Source: Viridibacterium sp047600765
Lineage (GTDB): Bacteria; Pseudomonadota; Gammaproteobacteria; Burkholderiales; Rhodocyclaceae
Assembly (NCBI GenBank): GCA_047600765.1
Contig: JASGKF010000002.1
Location: 186,001 to 250,000, forward strand
Length of the DNA: 64,000 bases
Direction: 5' to 3'
Within the stretch, counting starts at the first letter, position 1. Each line of letters begins with the position of its first letter. The notes under the pieces were generated by a model. It was not told the DNA's origin and searched no databases. It saw only the letters and a list, made by a program, of their open reading frames with translations. Made by a program: the position numbers and the translations under genes. This document shows positions 46,852 through 56,232 of the stretch, in pieces.

Positions 46852-47424
46852 TTATTTGCGCGGCTTGACGCGCACGGGAATCGATTCGATGCCTTCCTGC
46901 GCAAGCCGGGCGCGAGCGGCTTCCATGTCGGAGTCACTCGCGAACGGGCCAACCCTCACCCGCTGCAGGACGCCCTTGTCGGCCGTATCCACCTTCTGCA
47001 CGCCTGCCTCCAGCCCCATCAGCGCCAGTCTGGCCTTGAGGTTGTCGGCATCGGCCGGGTCCTGGAAGGCCCCCGCCTGCAGATAGATCTTGTCGGCCGC
47101 GACAGGTTCCGCAGCCGGCGTCGAAGCCGCAGGCGGCACCGAGGCAGCGTCGCCACCGGGCAGGATCTTGTAGAAGTCGTAGCTGGGCTTGTCGACCGGT
47201 TTGTCACCGGGTTTGCCCGGCAGCGAGCGCGGTTCGCTGCCCGCAACGGGGGCGCTTTGCGTGGTGTTCGGCGTGGGCTGCGTGAAGGGCTTGTTGCCGA
47301 AATTGATGTAGAGCGCGATGCCTGCGGCGATCAGCACGCCGATCAGCAGGCCGATCAGGACGCCAGCGACCGTGTTGCCGGCCTGCAGGCGGGAGGGAAT
47401 GCTTGTCCGGGGACGGCGATTCAT
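46852..47424 (-). CDS. SPOR-domain membrane protein (FtsN-like)
   Basis: 190 residues from ATG 47424. A short cytoplasmic N-terminus (MNRRPRTSIPSRLQ) is followed by one transmembrane helix (GVLIGLLIGVLIAAGIALYI), a Pro/Ala-rich periplasmic linker and a C-terminal SPOR domain (IYLQAGAFQDPADADNLKAR, RVRVGPFASDSDMEAARARL). SPOR domains bind denuded peptidoglycan at the division site. The layout matches FtsN-type proteins that lie next to dsbA in Rhodocyclales and Burkholderiales. Confidence 0.88.
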   Translation of the reverse strand: MNRRPRTSIPSRLQAGNTVAGVLIGLLIGVLIAAGIALYINFGNKPFTQPTPNTTQSAPVAGSEPRSLPGKPGDKPVDKPSYDFYKILPGGDAASVPPAASTPAAEPVAADKIYLQAGAFQDPADADNLKARLALMGLEAGVQKVDTADKGVLQRVRVGPFASDSDMEAARARLAQEGIESIPVRVKPRK

Positions 47425-47504
47425 TGTGTCGTTCCTGAATGGGAGCGAGCCGGAGTATAACCGCGCGGCCAGCATGGGCGCTGGCCGGCGGTCTGCGGGC
47501 CGGA

Positions 47505-48161
47505 TCAGACGCGCTTGCCGATTTCCTGTACTGCCGCGGTGTAGCTGTCCAGCAGCTCGGTTTCCTTCTCGACGCTGACTGCCAGGTCGCGCAGGATGCC
47601 GTCGGCCACGCCGTAGATCCAGCCGTGTACGGAGACTTCCTGGCCGCGTTCCCAGGCGTCGCGCATGACCGTGGTTTCGCAGACGTTGAGCACTTGCTCG
47701 ACCACGTTCAGTTCGCACAGGCGATCCAGCTTCGTGTCGGGCGAGGTGTGGGCGTCGAGCTGGGTGCGGAACTTGTCGCGGACGTCCTGCACGTGGCGGA
47801 TCCAGTTGTCGGCGAGACCCACGCGCAGGTTGTTGAGCGCTGCCTTGACGCCGCCGCAGCCGTAGTGGCCGACGACCAGGATGTGCTTGACCTTGAGCAC
47901 GTTGACGGCGAACTGGATGGCCGACAGGCAGTTGAGGTCGGTGTGCACGACCACGTTGGCCACATTGCGGTGCACGAACACTTCACCCGGTGCCAGACCG
48001 GTGATTTCGTTGGCCGGCACGCGGCTGTCGGCACAGCCGATCCACAGGTACTCCGGCGTCTGCTGGGTGCGCAGGCGGTTGAAGAACTCGGGGTCACGCG
48101 CCAGCATGGACGCGGCCCAGTCACGGTTCTGCCGCAGCAGGTCTTGCGGGTTGTAGCTCAT
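47505..48161 (-). CDS. can: Beta-carbonic anhydrase
   Basis: 218 residues. Zinc ligands and the catalytic dyad are in WIGCADSRVPANEI (Cys, Asp, Arg) and VVGHYGCGGVKAAL (His, Cys). The rest (FVHRNVANVVVHTDLNCLSA) follows the E. coli Can type. It interconverts CO2 and bicarbonate in the cytoplasm to supply carboxylases. It is 17 bp downstream of pdxH on the same strand. Confidence 0.95.
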   Translation of the reverse strand: MSYNPQDLLRQNRDWAASMLARDPEFFNRLRTQQTPEYLWIGCADSRVPANEITGLAPGEVFVHRNVANVVVHTDLNCLSAIQFAVNVLKVKHILVVGHYGCGGVKAALNNLRVGLADNWIRHVQDVRDKFRTQLDAHTSPDTKLDRLCELNVVEQVLNVCETTVMRDAWERGQEVSVHGWIYGVADGILRDLAVSVEKETELLDSYTAAVQEIGKRV

Positions 48162-48178
48162 GGGGTCCTCGGGAAGAC

Positions 48179-48775
48179 TCAGGGAAACAGGTTCGTGCCT
48201 TGCCAGTCGTGGCCGGCGCGGCGTTCGTATCGGCTGCGGTCATGCAGGCGGAAGGCGCCGGCTTGCCAGAATTCGATGACGCTCGGAACAATGCGAAAAC
48301 CGGACCAGAACTCCGGCCGCGGAATCTCGCCGAGGCCGAACTTGAGCGCGTACTCAGCGACGCGCTTCTCCAGCGCAAAGCGGCCTTCAAGGGGTTGCGA
48401 TTGCTTCGAGGCCCAGGCGCCGATGCGCGAGTCGCGCGCGCGGCTGGCGAAGTAGGCGTCGGCTTCGGCAGCACTGACCGGTTCGACCTTGCCCTGCACG
48501 CGCACCTGGCGCTGCAGGCTCTTCCAGTGGAAGCACACGGCGGCCTGCGGGTTGCCCTGCAGTTCGTGCGCCTTCTGGCTGCCAAGGTTGGTGTAGAAGA
48601 CGAAGCCGGCGTCGTCGGCATGTTTGAGCAGCACCATGCGCACCGAGGGCATGCCGTCCGCGCCGACGGTCGCGAGCGACATGGCGTTCGGGTCGTTGGG
48701 CTCGGTCTTGCCAGCCTCGGCGAGCCAGAGCTCGAAGCGGGCAATCAGTTCGGACGTAGTGGCGTGATCGGACAT
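48179..48775 (-). CDS. pdxH: Pyridoxine/pyridoxamine 5'-phosphate oxidase
   Basis: 198 residues. FMN- and PLP-binding stretches are RMVLLKHADDAGFVFYTNLG, SQKAHELQGNPQAAVCFHWK and LQRQVRVQGKVEPVSAAEAD. The conserved end is WQAGAFRLHDRSRYERR. It oxidises PNP and PMP to pyridoxal phosphate with oxygen. It is slightly shorter than E. coli PdxH because the N-terminal arm is reduced. Confidence 0.95.
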   Translation of the reverse strand: MSDHATTSELIARFELWLAEAGKTEPNDPNAMSLATVGADGMPSVRMVLLKHADDAGFVFYTNLGSQKAHELQGNPQAAVCFHWKSLQRQVRVQGKVEPVSAAEADAYFASRARDSRIGAWASKQSQPLEGRFALEKRVAEYALKFGLGEIPRPEFWSGFRIVPSVIEFWQAGAFRLHDRSRYERRAGHDWQGTNLFP

Positions 48776-48813
48776 CGTTCGATGCTCAGAGATTGGCGCA
48801 GTGGCAGGACAGC

Positions 48814-48844
48814 ACGAGGCATGACGCAGGGCGCCATGCCTCGT
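48814..48844 (-). terminator. Probable hairpin terminator after the FAD/Fe-S dehydrogenase
   Basis: ACGAGGCATG (48814-48823) and CATGCCTCGT (48835-48844) form a perfect 10-bp stem 11 bp past the stop of the minus-strand gene. There is no T tract on the minus side, so it could also be a Rho-type or mRNA-stabilising hairpin. Confidence 0.45.
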
Positions 48845-48855
48845 TTGAGAAGTGC

Positions 48856-51800
48856 TTACAGCAGGACGCGCTCGATACCGCCGTTGTTGGCACGTTCGAC
48901 GTACTCGGGCATCCAGTTCTCGCCGAGCAGGCGCTTGGCCATCTCGATGACGATGTAGTCGGCGTCGATGCCGCCTTCGACGTCATCTTCGTAGCGTTGC
49001 AGGCCCTGCATGCAGGCCGGGCACGAGGTCAGCATCTTGACCTTGCCGGTGAAGCCGTCGGCACGCAGCTTGTCGGCGCCCTTGAGGATCTCTTCTTCCT
49101 TGCGGTAACGCACCTGGGTCGAGATGTCGGGGCGGGCGACGGCCAGCGTGCCGGCTTCGCCGCAGCAGCGGTCGGACTTGATGACCTTGGTGTTGTCGCT
49201 GGTCTGGATCAGCGCATTGACCGTCTTCATCGGGTCCTGCTGCTTCATCGGCGTGTGGCAGGGGTCGTGATACATGTAGCGCGTGCCCGTCACACCTTCG
49301 AGCTTGACGCCCTTTTCGAGCAGGTACTCGTGGATGTCGATGAGGCGGCAGCCCGGGAAGATCTTCTCGAACTGGTACATCGTCAGCTGGTCGTAGCAGG
49401 TGCCGCAGCTCACCACGACAGTCTTGATGTCGAGGTAGTTGAGCGTGTTGGCAACGCGGTGGAACAGCACGCGGTTGTCGGTCGTGATCTTCTCGGCCTT
49501 GTCGTACTGGCCGCCACCGCGTTGCGGGTAGCCGCAGCACAGGTAACCAGGCGGCAGCACGGTCTGCACGCCGACGTGGTAGAGCATGGCCTGCGTGGCG
49601 AGGCCGACCTGCGAGAACAGGCGCTCCGAACCGCAGCCCGGGAAGTAGAAGACGGCCTCGGTGTCGGCCTTGGTCTTCTGCGGGTCGCGGATCACCGGCA
49701 CGACTTCCGGATCCTCGATGTCGAGCAGGGCGCGCGCCGTCTTGTTGGGCAGCTTGCCCGGCATCTTCTTGTTGATGAAGTGGATCACCTGCGCCTTCAT
49801 CGCCGGCTTGCCGAGCGAGGCGGGCGGGGCATCGGCCTGCTTGCGGCCGAGCTTGCCGAGTACGCGGTTGCCGAGGCGCTGTGCCTTGTAGGCCCATTCG
49901 ATCGACACCTTGCGCAGGATCTTGATGCGCTCGGGCGAGGTCGTGTTGAGGAAGGCCATGGCCAGCGTCTTGGCCGGGTTGAAGCTCTGCTTGCCCATCT
50001 TGCGCAGCAGGTTGCGCATGTTCATCGACACGTCGCCGAAGTCGATGTCCACCGGGCAGGGGCTGTAGCACTTGTGGCAGATGGTGCAGTGATCGGCAAC
50101 GTCTTCGAACTCTTCCCAGTGTTTGATCGACACGCCGCGTCGCGTCTGCTCTTCGTAGAGGAAGGCTTCGATGAGCAGCGAGGTGGCGAGGATCTTGTTG
50201 CGCGGCGAGTAGAGCAGGTTGGCGCGCGGCACGTGGGTCGAGCACACGGGCTTGCACTTGCCACAGCGCAGGCAGTCCTTCACCGAGTCGGAGATGGCGC
50301 CGATGTCGCTCTGCTGCATGATGATTGACTCATGCCCCATGAGGCCGAAGCTCGGCGTGTAGGCATGCGTGAGGTCACCGCCGGGCATCAGCTTGCCCTT
50401 GTTGAAGCGGCCTTCCGGGTCAACCTGGTTCTTGTAGGCACGGAACGGCGCCACTTCCTCGTCAGAGAGGAATTCCAGCTTGGTGATGCCGATGCCGTGT
50501 TCGCCCGAGATCACGCCACCCAGCGAACGCGCCAGCGCCATGATGCGCACGACGGCTGCGTTGGCCTCCTGCAGCATCTCGTAGTGGTCGGAGTTCACCG
50601 GCAGGTTGGTGTGCACGTTGCCGTCGCCGGCGTGCATGTGCAGGGCGACGAAGACGCGGCCGCGCAGCACTTCTTTCTGGATCGCGTCGAGCTTCTCGAT
50701 CAGCGGGCGATACAGGTTGCCTTCGAAGATCTCTTCGACGGCGCGCTTCAGCTCCTGCTTCCACGAGATGCGCACCGAGTAATCCTGCACGCGGTGGAAC
50801 AGCGTCGGGCTGGTCGCGCGGTTGCTCAGCGCACCGGCTTCGATGCCCAGCTCGCCGAACATGCCTTCTGCTTCGGTCAGCGGCGTGTCGAGATGATCGA
50901 GGATCCACTGCCAGCGGCGACGCACCAGCGATACCGTCTCCAGCGCACGGGCGCGGCGGTCGCCGATCAGCACTTCCTTCTCGATGTTGGAATCGTCGAC
51001 GCGCAGCGGCAGCTCGCCGTCGAGGAAGTGGGCTACGGCGTCGGCGAGCTTGAGCTTGTTCTTGATCGACAGCTCGATGTTGATGCGCTCGATGCCGTCG
51101 CAGTAATCACCCATGCGCGGCAGCGGGATCACCACGTCTTCGTTGATCTTGAAGGCGTTGGTGTGCTTGGCGATGGCCGCCGTGCGGCCGCGGTCGAGCC
51201 AGAACTTCTTGCTCATCTCGGGCGAGGCGGCGATGAAACCTTCCGCACCGCGTGCGTTGCAGATGCGCACGACTTCCGAGGTGGCCTTGGCGACGGCGCT
51301 TTCGTCGTCACCGACGATGTCACCGATCAGTACCATCTTCGGGCGACCGTGGCGCTTGGCCTTGGTCGCGTAGCCGACGGCCTTCACGTAGCGCTCGTCC
51401 AGGTGTTCGAGGCCGGCCAGCAACACGCGGTTGTCACCGGTCTTGGGCAGGCTGTCGATGTAGTCCTTGATCTCGACGATGGCCGGCACGGCCTCGCGCA
51501 CCTGGCCATAGAACTCCAGGCAGACCGTGCGCGAATGCGGGGGCATCTTGTGCAGGATCCACACGGCCGAGGTGATGATGCCGTCGCAGCCTTCCTTCTG
51601 GATGCCCGGCACGCCGCCGAGGAATTTGTCGGTGACGTCCTTGCCGAGACCGACCTTGCGGAATTGCGGGCCCGCCATGGTGATGGTCTCTTCACCCAGC
51701 AGCTTCTTGCCCGAGGGGTCGAAACGCTTGAGCAGGAACTCGACCTTGTCCTGGTCGTGGATCTTGCCGAGGTTGTGGTTGAGGCGCACGACTTCGAGCC

Positions 51801-52782
51801 AGTTGCCGTCCGGCGTGACCATCTTCCACGAGGCGAGGTTGTCGAGCGCGGTACCCCACAACACGGCCTTCTTGCCGCCGGCGTTCATGGCCACGTTGCC
51901 GCCGATGCACGAGGCATCGGCCGAGGTCGGGTCGCAGGCGAAGACGAGGCCAGCCCCTTCGGCGGCTTCCATGACGCGACGCGTGACGAGGCCGGCGCCC
52001 GTGAAGACGGTGGCATACGGTTCTGTCAGGCCCGGCAGGGTCTGGTACTCGACCTTGCCGAGGTCGATGAGCTTCTCGGTGTTGATGACGGCCGAGTAGG
52101 GCGACAGCGGCACGGCGCCGCCCGTGTAGCCCGTGCCACCGCCACGCGGAATGATGGTCAGGCCCAGCTCGATGCAGTCGCGCACGAGGTGGCCGATTTC
52201 CTCTTCGGTATCCGGGTACAGCACCACGAAGGGATACTCGACGCGCCAGTCGGTGGCATCGGTGACGTGGGAAACACGCGCGTAGCCGTCGAAGCAGATG
52301 TTGTCCTTGCGCGTGTGGCGGGCCAGCAGCTTCTGGGCGCGCTTGCGCAGGTCGTAAGTCTTTTCGAAATGCGCCGCAAAGGTGTCAATAGCCTTATTGG
52401 CAGCGTTGACCAGTTGCGCTACCTTTGCAGCACGTTCGGGGTCGGTGGACTCGGATTCCTTGCGGCGGCGTTCGACTTCGTCGAGACGGTGGCGCAGGGC
52501 ACCGATGAGGGCGCCACGGCGCTGGCGGTTGTCCACCAGGTCGTCTTCGAGATAGGGGTTGCGCTGTACGACCCAGATGTCACCCAGCACTTCGTAGAGC
52601 ATGCGTGCCGAGCGGCCGGTCACACGCTCGGCGCGCAGGGACTCCAGTACCCCCCACATCGCGGGTCCGAGCAGGCGAATGACGATTTCGCGATCGGAGA
52701 ACGAGGTGTAGTTGTACGGAATCTCGCGCAGGCGGGCCTTTTCGGAAGGCTGTGCGGCATGGAGTTCTGGGGAGGCTTGCAT
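48856..52782 (-). CDS. Large FAD-linked dehydrogenase with Fe-S (CCG) domains, DUF3683 type
   Basis: About 1308 residues from ATG 52782 (MQASPELHAAQPSEKARLRE); upstream in-frame starts only add unlikely sequence. Order: DUF3683 (about 20-120, IPYNYTSFSDREIVIRLLGP), FAD-binding domain (IIPRGGGTGYTGGAVPLSPY, SCIGGNVAMNAGGKKAVLWG), FAD-oxidase C domain (HMHAGDGNVHTNLPV, GEHGIGITKLEF), two 4Fe-4S clusters (CLRCGKCKPVC and CTICHKCYSPC), then two CCG domains (FYFPGCGSERLF, VVVSCGTCYDQL). This is the D-lactate / D-2-hydroxyacid dehydrogenase (YdiJ/GlcD-like) family fused with its Fe-S subunit. It probably feeds electrons to the respiratory chain. The exact 2-hydroxyacid is unknown. Confidence 0.88.
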   Translation of the reverse strand: MQASPELHAAQPSEKARLREIPYNYTSFSDREIVIRLLGPAMWGVLESLRAERVTGRSARMLYEVLGDIWVVQRNPYLEDDLVDNRQRRGALIGALRHRLDEVERRRKESESTDPERAAKVAQLVNAANKAIDTFAAHFEKTYDLRKRAQKLLARHTRKDNICFDGYARVSHVTDATDWRVEYPFVVLYPDTEEEIGHLVRDCIELGLTIIPRGGGTGYTGGAVPLSPYSAVINTEKLIDLGKVEYQTLPGLTEPYATVFTGAGLVTRRVMEAAEGAGLVFACDPTSADASCIGGNVAMNAGGKKAVLWGTALDNLASWKMVTPDGNWLEVVRLNHNLGKIHDQDKVEFLLKRFDPSGKKLLGEETITMAGPQFRKVGLGKDVTDKFLGGVPGIQKEGCDGIITSAVWILHKMPPHSRTVCLEFYGQVREAVPAIVEIKDYIDSLPKTGDNRVLLAGLEHLDERYVKAVGYATKAKRHGRPKMVLIGDIVGDDESAVAKATSEVVRICNARGAEGFIAASPEMSKKFWLDRGRTAAIAKHTNAFKINEDVVIPLPRMGDYCDGIERINIELSIKNKLKLADAVAHFLDGELPLRVDDSNIEKEVLIGDRRARALETVSLVRRRWQWILDHLDTPLTEAEGMFGELGIEAGALSNRATSPTLFHRVQDYSVRISWKQELKRAVEEIFEGNLYRPLIEKLDAIQKEVLRGRVFVALHMHAGDGNVHTNLPVNSDHYEMLQEANAAVVRIMALARSLGGVISGEHGIGITKLEFLSDEEVAPFRAYKNQVDPEGRFNKGKLMPGGDLTHAYTPSFGLMGHESIIMQQSDIGAISDSVKDCLRCGKCKPVCSTHVPRANLLYSPRNKILATSLLIEAFLYEEQTRRGVSIKHWEEFEDVADHCTICHKCYSPCPVDIDFGDVSMNMRNLLRKMGKQSFNPAKTLAMAFLNTTSPERIKILRKVSIEWAYKAQRLGNRVLGKLGRKQADAPPASLGKPAMKAQVIHFINKKMPGKLPNKTARALLDIEDPEVVPVIRDPQKTKADTEAVFYFPGCGSERLFSQVGLATQAMLYHVGVQTVLPPGYLCCGYPQRGGGQYDKAEKITTDNRVLFHRVANTLNYLDIKTVVVSCGTCYDQLTMYQFEKIFPGCRLIDIHEYLLEKGVKLEGVTGTRYMYHDPCHTPMKQQDPMKTVNALIQTSDNTKVIKSDRCCGEAGTLAVARPDISTQVRYRKEEEILKGADKLRADGFTGKVKMLTSCPACMQGLQRYEDDVEGGIDADYIVIEMAKRLLGENWMPEYVERANNGGIERVLL

Positions 52783-53093
52783 TCGGGGCCGTATGGCGGA
52801 TGGCTCGTATCGAGCGGAGCAACGTATTTTAAGCTGCCACCGATGCAAGTGCAGCATTTGACCCGCACAACTGTGAAAACATGTGCTGTGCGGTAAAACC
52901 TCGATGGAATTGGGGTAATGTCTGCGAGTAATGTCCGGCGGCCTGCCAAGGCTGGCTGGATGCGCATGAGAAGCCTTCGCGAAGAGCGGCCCGGCAGTGG
53001 CTGCGGGAGGCAAAACGTCGCAATTGTGGGAATTCAGGAGCCGCGCCGGCTGTTCAGCAACCGGGTGGATCGCAAAGCAGGCTATCGGGCGAC
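52783..53093. other. Divergent intergenic region
   Basis: No gene was found in these 310 bp. It must hold the promoters of the dehydrogenase (minus) and the PhzF-like gene (plus). A minus-strand -10-like TAAAAT lies at 52831-52826. No convincing plus-strand promoter or strong ribosome-binding site was found before 53094. Confidence 0.35.
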
Positions 53094-54008
53094 ATGAAAG
53101 CAGAGAAAAAAGCGGTCAGATATTTCATTGCAGATGTCTTTACGCGGGAGACCTTCAGCGGCAACCCGCTGGCCGTCATCCCTGATGGCGACTGCCTGAG
53201 CGACCAGGAGATGCAGCGCATCGCCTGTGAATTCAATCTTTCCGAGACCGCCTTCGTGTGCGCCCCGGGCGAGGGTGCGCAGTGCGGCGTGCGGATCTTC
53301 GCGCCGGCCGTCGAGCTGCCCTTCGCCGGCCACCCCACCATCGGCACGGCGCACGTGCTGGCTTCGCGCAAGCTCATTCCCTTGCAGGATGGCGTCAACG
53401 AAATCGTTTTCTCGGAAAAGATCGGCGACGTGCCGATCCGTATCGAGATGCGCAACGGCGAGCCGGCGTTCTGCCAGTTCACCACGGCGATCCTGCCCGA
53501 GTTCGGCCCCTCCTTGTCATCCGAGATCCTGGCCGGCATCGTCGGCCTGATGCCGGAGGACGTTAGCGAAGGCGTTTTCGGCCCCGACGCCGTGAGCTGT
53601 GGCGTGCCGTTCCACTTCGTGCCGCTGGAGCGCCTGGCCAGCCTGTCGCAGCTGCAGCTGGACATGAGTTCCTACCAGATGTGGGCGGCCAAGAGCTGGG
53701 CGCGCTCGCTGTGCGTCTTCGTGCGCGACCCTCACGAGTCGCGCCGGATTCACGTGCGCGTCTTCTCGCCCTCGTTCGGTTTCATCGAAGACCCGGCGAC
53801 GGGGGCTGCTGCTGCGGCGCTGGCGGGTTACCTTGCGGCGCGCGAACCGGCGCCCGACGGGGCTTTCCGCTGGGAGGTGTGGCAGGGTTACGACATGGGT
53901 CGGCCGAGCCAGATCTACATCGAGGCGGACAAGGCGGGCGGTCAGATCACGGCCATCCGCGTCGGCGGCACAGCCGTCGTCATCGGCGAAGGCACACTCT
54001 TCGTCTGA
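53094..54008 (+). CDS. PhzF-family isomerase (phenazine-biosynthesis-like)
   Basis: 304 residues. Two similar halves of the diaminopimelate-epimerase-like fold. The N-terminal signature is YFIADVFTRETFSGNPLAVI, the catalytic Glu lies in FNLSETAFV, and GHPTIGTAHVL, FSPSFGFIEDPATGAAAAAL are also present. The family includes PhzF and many unassigned isomerases; no phenazine genes are here, so the substrate is unknown. It is a single gene. Confidence 0.88.
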   Translation: MKAEKKAVRYFIADVFTRETFSGNPLAVIPDGDCLSDQEMQRIACEFNLSETAFVCAPGEGAQCGVRIFAPAVELPFAGHPTIGTAHVLASRKLIPLQDGVNEIVFSEKIGDVPIRIEMRNGEPAFCQFTTAILPEFGPSLSSEILAGIVGLMPEDVSEGVFGPDAVSCGVPFHFVPLERLASLSQLQLDMSSYQMWAAKSWARSLCVFVRDPHESRRIHVRVFSPSFGFIEDPATGAAAAALAGYLAAREPAPDGAFRWEVWQGYDMGRPSQIYIEADKAGGQITAIRVGGTAVVIGEGTLFV

Positions 54009-54034
54009 GCCCGGGGCGGGCTCAGTCCAGCCCC

Positions 54035-54388
54035 TCAGTCCAGGCCATAAGCCGCCGTCACCGCAATTTCCACACGCCAGCCGGGTTGCGCCAGACCGGC
54101 CACCTGCACGCAAGCGCGCGCCGGGGCACAGGCTGGCGGCAGCCAGGACTCCCATACTTCATTCATGCCTGCATAGTCGGCCATGTCGACAAGGTAGATG
54201 GTCGCCATCAGCAGGCGGTCGCGGCGCGTGCCGGCCAGCGCCAGCGTGCTTTCCAGCGCGTCGAGCATGCTTTTCGTCTGGGCGCGGATGTCGCCTTCGG
54301 TGATGGCCGGCACCTCCACCAGGTACAGCACGCCGTTGAAGAGGGTGGCGTCGGAGTAGCGCGGGCCCGGGTTGTAGCGTTCGATCAT
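54035..54388 (-). CDS. RidA/YjgF-family protein
   Basis: 117 residues. The family pattern is YSDATLFNGVLYLVEVPAIT, TKSMLDALESTLALAGTRRD and ATIYLVDMADYAGMNEVWES, with ACVQVAGLAQPGWRVEIAV. The conserved Arg of RidA's active site (usually in R-x-x-x-x-V near residue 105) reads RACVQVAGL here. Members deaminate reactive enamines from PLP enzymes; this divergent copy could have another role. It lies 13 bp downstream of the dsbD stop on the same strand. Confidence 0.82.
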   Translation of the reverse strand: MIERYNPGPRYSDATLFNGVLYLVEVPAITEGDIRAQTKSMLDALESTLALAGTRRDRLLMATIYLVDMADYAGMNEVWESWLPPACAPARACVQVAGLAQPGWRVEIAVTAAYGLD

Positions 54389-54401
54389 GGCGTTCTCGTG
54401 T

Positions 54402-56207
54402 TCAGCGTTCGAGCTGGCGGTCCAGCACCGGCAGCAGGGCCTTGGCGTCGCGGAAGCCGATGACGCGTGTGTTCAGTTGCCCGTTGCGGAAGAACAGCAT
54501 GGCGGGCGGCGCATGCAGCTGGAAGGCCTTGAGCAGGGCGCGGCTGTCCTCGTTGTTCTTCGTCACATCGGCACGCAGCAGGGTGAAACCACTGAGCCGC
54601 TGCGCCACGGCCGGGTCGCGGAAGGTGTAGTGCTCCAGCTCGCGGCAGGACACACACCAGTCGGCGTAGACGTCGAGCATGACGGGGCCCGGCGCAGCGG
54701 CCAGGCGGGCCTGCAGTTCATCGAGCGTCTGCACGCTGGCGAAGCTGGGGCCGACCTGTTCGGCCTGCTGGCGTGATTGCCAGACGGCGAACACCACGCT
54801 GCCTACGGCTGCAAGGACGAAGGCCGCGCTGGCAATGCGCAAGCCTTGCCGTGCGGCCGCTGCCGCCGTCCGGCTGTGGTGCAGCAGCAAGGCTGCGGGC
54901 AAGGCCAGCAAGGCAGCCACGCAGAGCCACAGCAGTTTGGGCGGCAGCACGGGGTAGAGCAGCCACAGCGCGGTGGCCAGCAACAGCCAGCCGAAGAAAC
55001 CCTTGACCAGGTCCATCCACGGCCCCGGTTTCGGCAGCCAGTGACGCGCCATGACGCCGACCGCGACCAGTGGCACACCCATGCCGAGCGCCATGGCGAA
55101 CAGGGCGACGCCACCGATGACGGCGTCACCACTCTGCGCGATGGACAACAGGGCGGCGGCCAACGGGGCCGTCATGCAGGGGCCGACGATGAGGGCCGAC
55201 ACCGCACCCATCAGTGCGAGGCCCGGCAGCGAACCGTGCTGGCGGTTGGCGACGCTGGCCAGCCGGCTCTGCAGCGCGGCGGGCATCTGCAGCTCGAACA
55301 GGCCGAACATGGGCAGCGCCAGCAACACGAAGACCAGCGCAAAGGCGCCGAGCACCCAGATGTTCTGCAGCCACAGCGCCAGCGAAGCACCGCTGAGGCC
55401 GGCGAGTACGCCCGCTGCCGCGTAGGTGACGGCCATGCCCAGCACGTAGGCCGTGCTGAGCTTGAGGGCGCGCAGGCGGTCGATGCTGTCGGCCTTGCCG
55501 ACGATGATGCTCGACAGGATGGGCACCATCGGCAGCATGCAGGGCGTGAAGGCCAGCAGCAGGCCCAGGCCGAAGAAGGCCAGCACGATGGACAACAGCG
55601 AACCCGCCGTCAGCAGGCGGCCAAGGCGGCCGCTGTCTTCATCTTCAACCACCACGGCGGGGGCGGCGGCCTGCAGGCTGACGCCCGGCGTGTCCATCAT
55701 GCCCGTGGCGGGCCGCTCCAGCCCCGGCAGCAGGCCGCCGGCGCTGGTCGGCGCCTTGCTGAACATGGCCAGTTCCACATTGATGTCGGTCGGTGGGTAA
55801 CAGACGCCCAGTGCTTCCGAGCAGCCCTGCACGGTGGCGACCAGACGCGGTGACTTGCCTTCGATGCGCACCGGCACGGCGACGTCGAACTGTTCGCGGA
55901 AGATGGTCTGGCGACCGAAGAAGCGGTCTTCGTGCACCTCACCCTGCGGGTAGCGCGGTGCGCCGGTCAGTTGCAGGCCTTCTTCACCACGGAACTGAAA
56001 CTTGTTGAGGTAGAGGTAGTAACCCGGCGCCACCGTGAAGCGCAGGCTGGCCGTGTCATCGGCCTGCAGCGTGGCCTGTACGCGGAAGGCTTGATCGGGC
56101 GGCAGGGGCTCCTCGACCGCGTGCGCAACGGAAAGTGCCAGAGTGAAGACGCAGGCGAGCAGCGAGGCGAGGGCGACGCGGACGCGTCGTAACGGCGAGC
56201 AGTACAT
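54402..56207 (-). CDS. dsbD: Thiol:disulfide interchange protein DsbD
   Basis: 601 residues with a signal peptide. The N-terminal periplasmic domain (about 30-160) carries the Cys pair in GCSEALGVCYPPTDI. Eight transmembrane helices follow, with the redox Cys in FTPCMLPMVPILSS and VGPCMTAPLAAALL. The C-terminal thioredoxin domain has CVSC in VYADWCVSCRELEHYTF. It transfers electrons from cytoplasmic thioredoxin to periplasmic DsbC/DsbG and cytochrome-maturation proteins. It is in the same strand run as cutA. Confidence 0.95.
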   Translation of the reverse strand: MYCSPLRRVRVALASLLACVFTLALSVAHAVEEPLPPDQAFRVQATLQADDTASLRFTVAPGYYLYLNKFQFRGEEGLQLTGAPRYPQGEVHEDRFFGRQTIFREQFDVAVPVRIEGKSPRLVATVQGCSEALGVCYPPTDINVELAMFSKAPTSAGGLLPGLERPATGMMDTPGVSLQAAAPAVVVEDEDSGRLGRLLTAGSLLSIVLAFFGLGLLLAFTPCMLPMVPILSSIIVGKADSIDRLRALKLSTAYVLGMAVTYAAAGVLAGLSGASLALWLQNIWVLGAFALVFVLLALPMFGLFELQMPAALQSRLASVANRQHGSLPGLALMGAVSALIVGPCMTAPLAAALLSIAQSGDAVIGGVALFAMALGMGVPLVAVGVMARHWLPKPGPWMDLVKGFFGWLLLATALWLLYPVLPPKLLWLCVAALLALPAALLLHHSRTAAAAARQGLRIASAAFVLAAVGSVVFAVWQSRQQAEQVGPSFASVQTLDELQARLAAAPGPVMLDVYADWCVSCRELEHYTFRDPAVAQRLSGFTLLRADVTKNNEDSRALLKAFQLHAPPAMLFFRNGQLNTRVIGFRDAKALLPVLDRQLER

Positions 56208-56232
56208 GGCAGAAGGGTGTGGTCGGGGTCGT

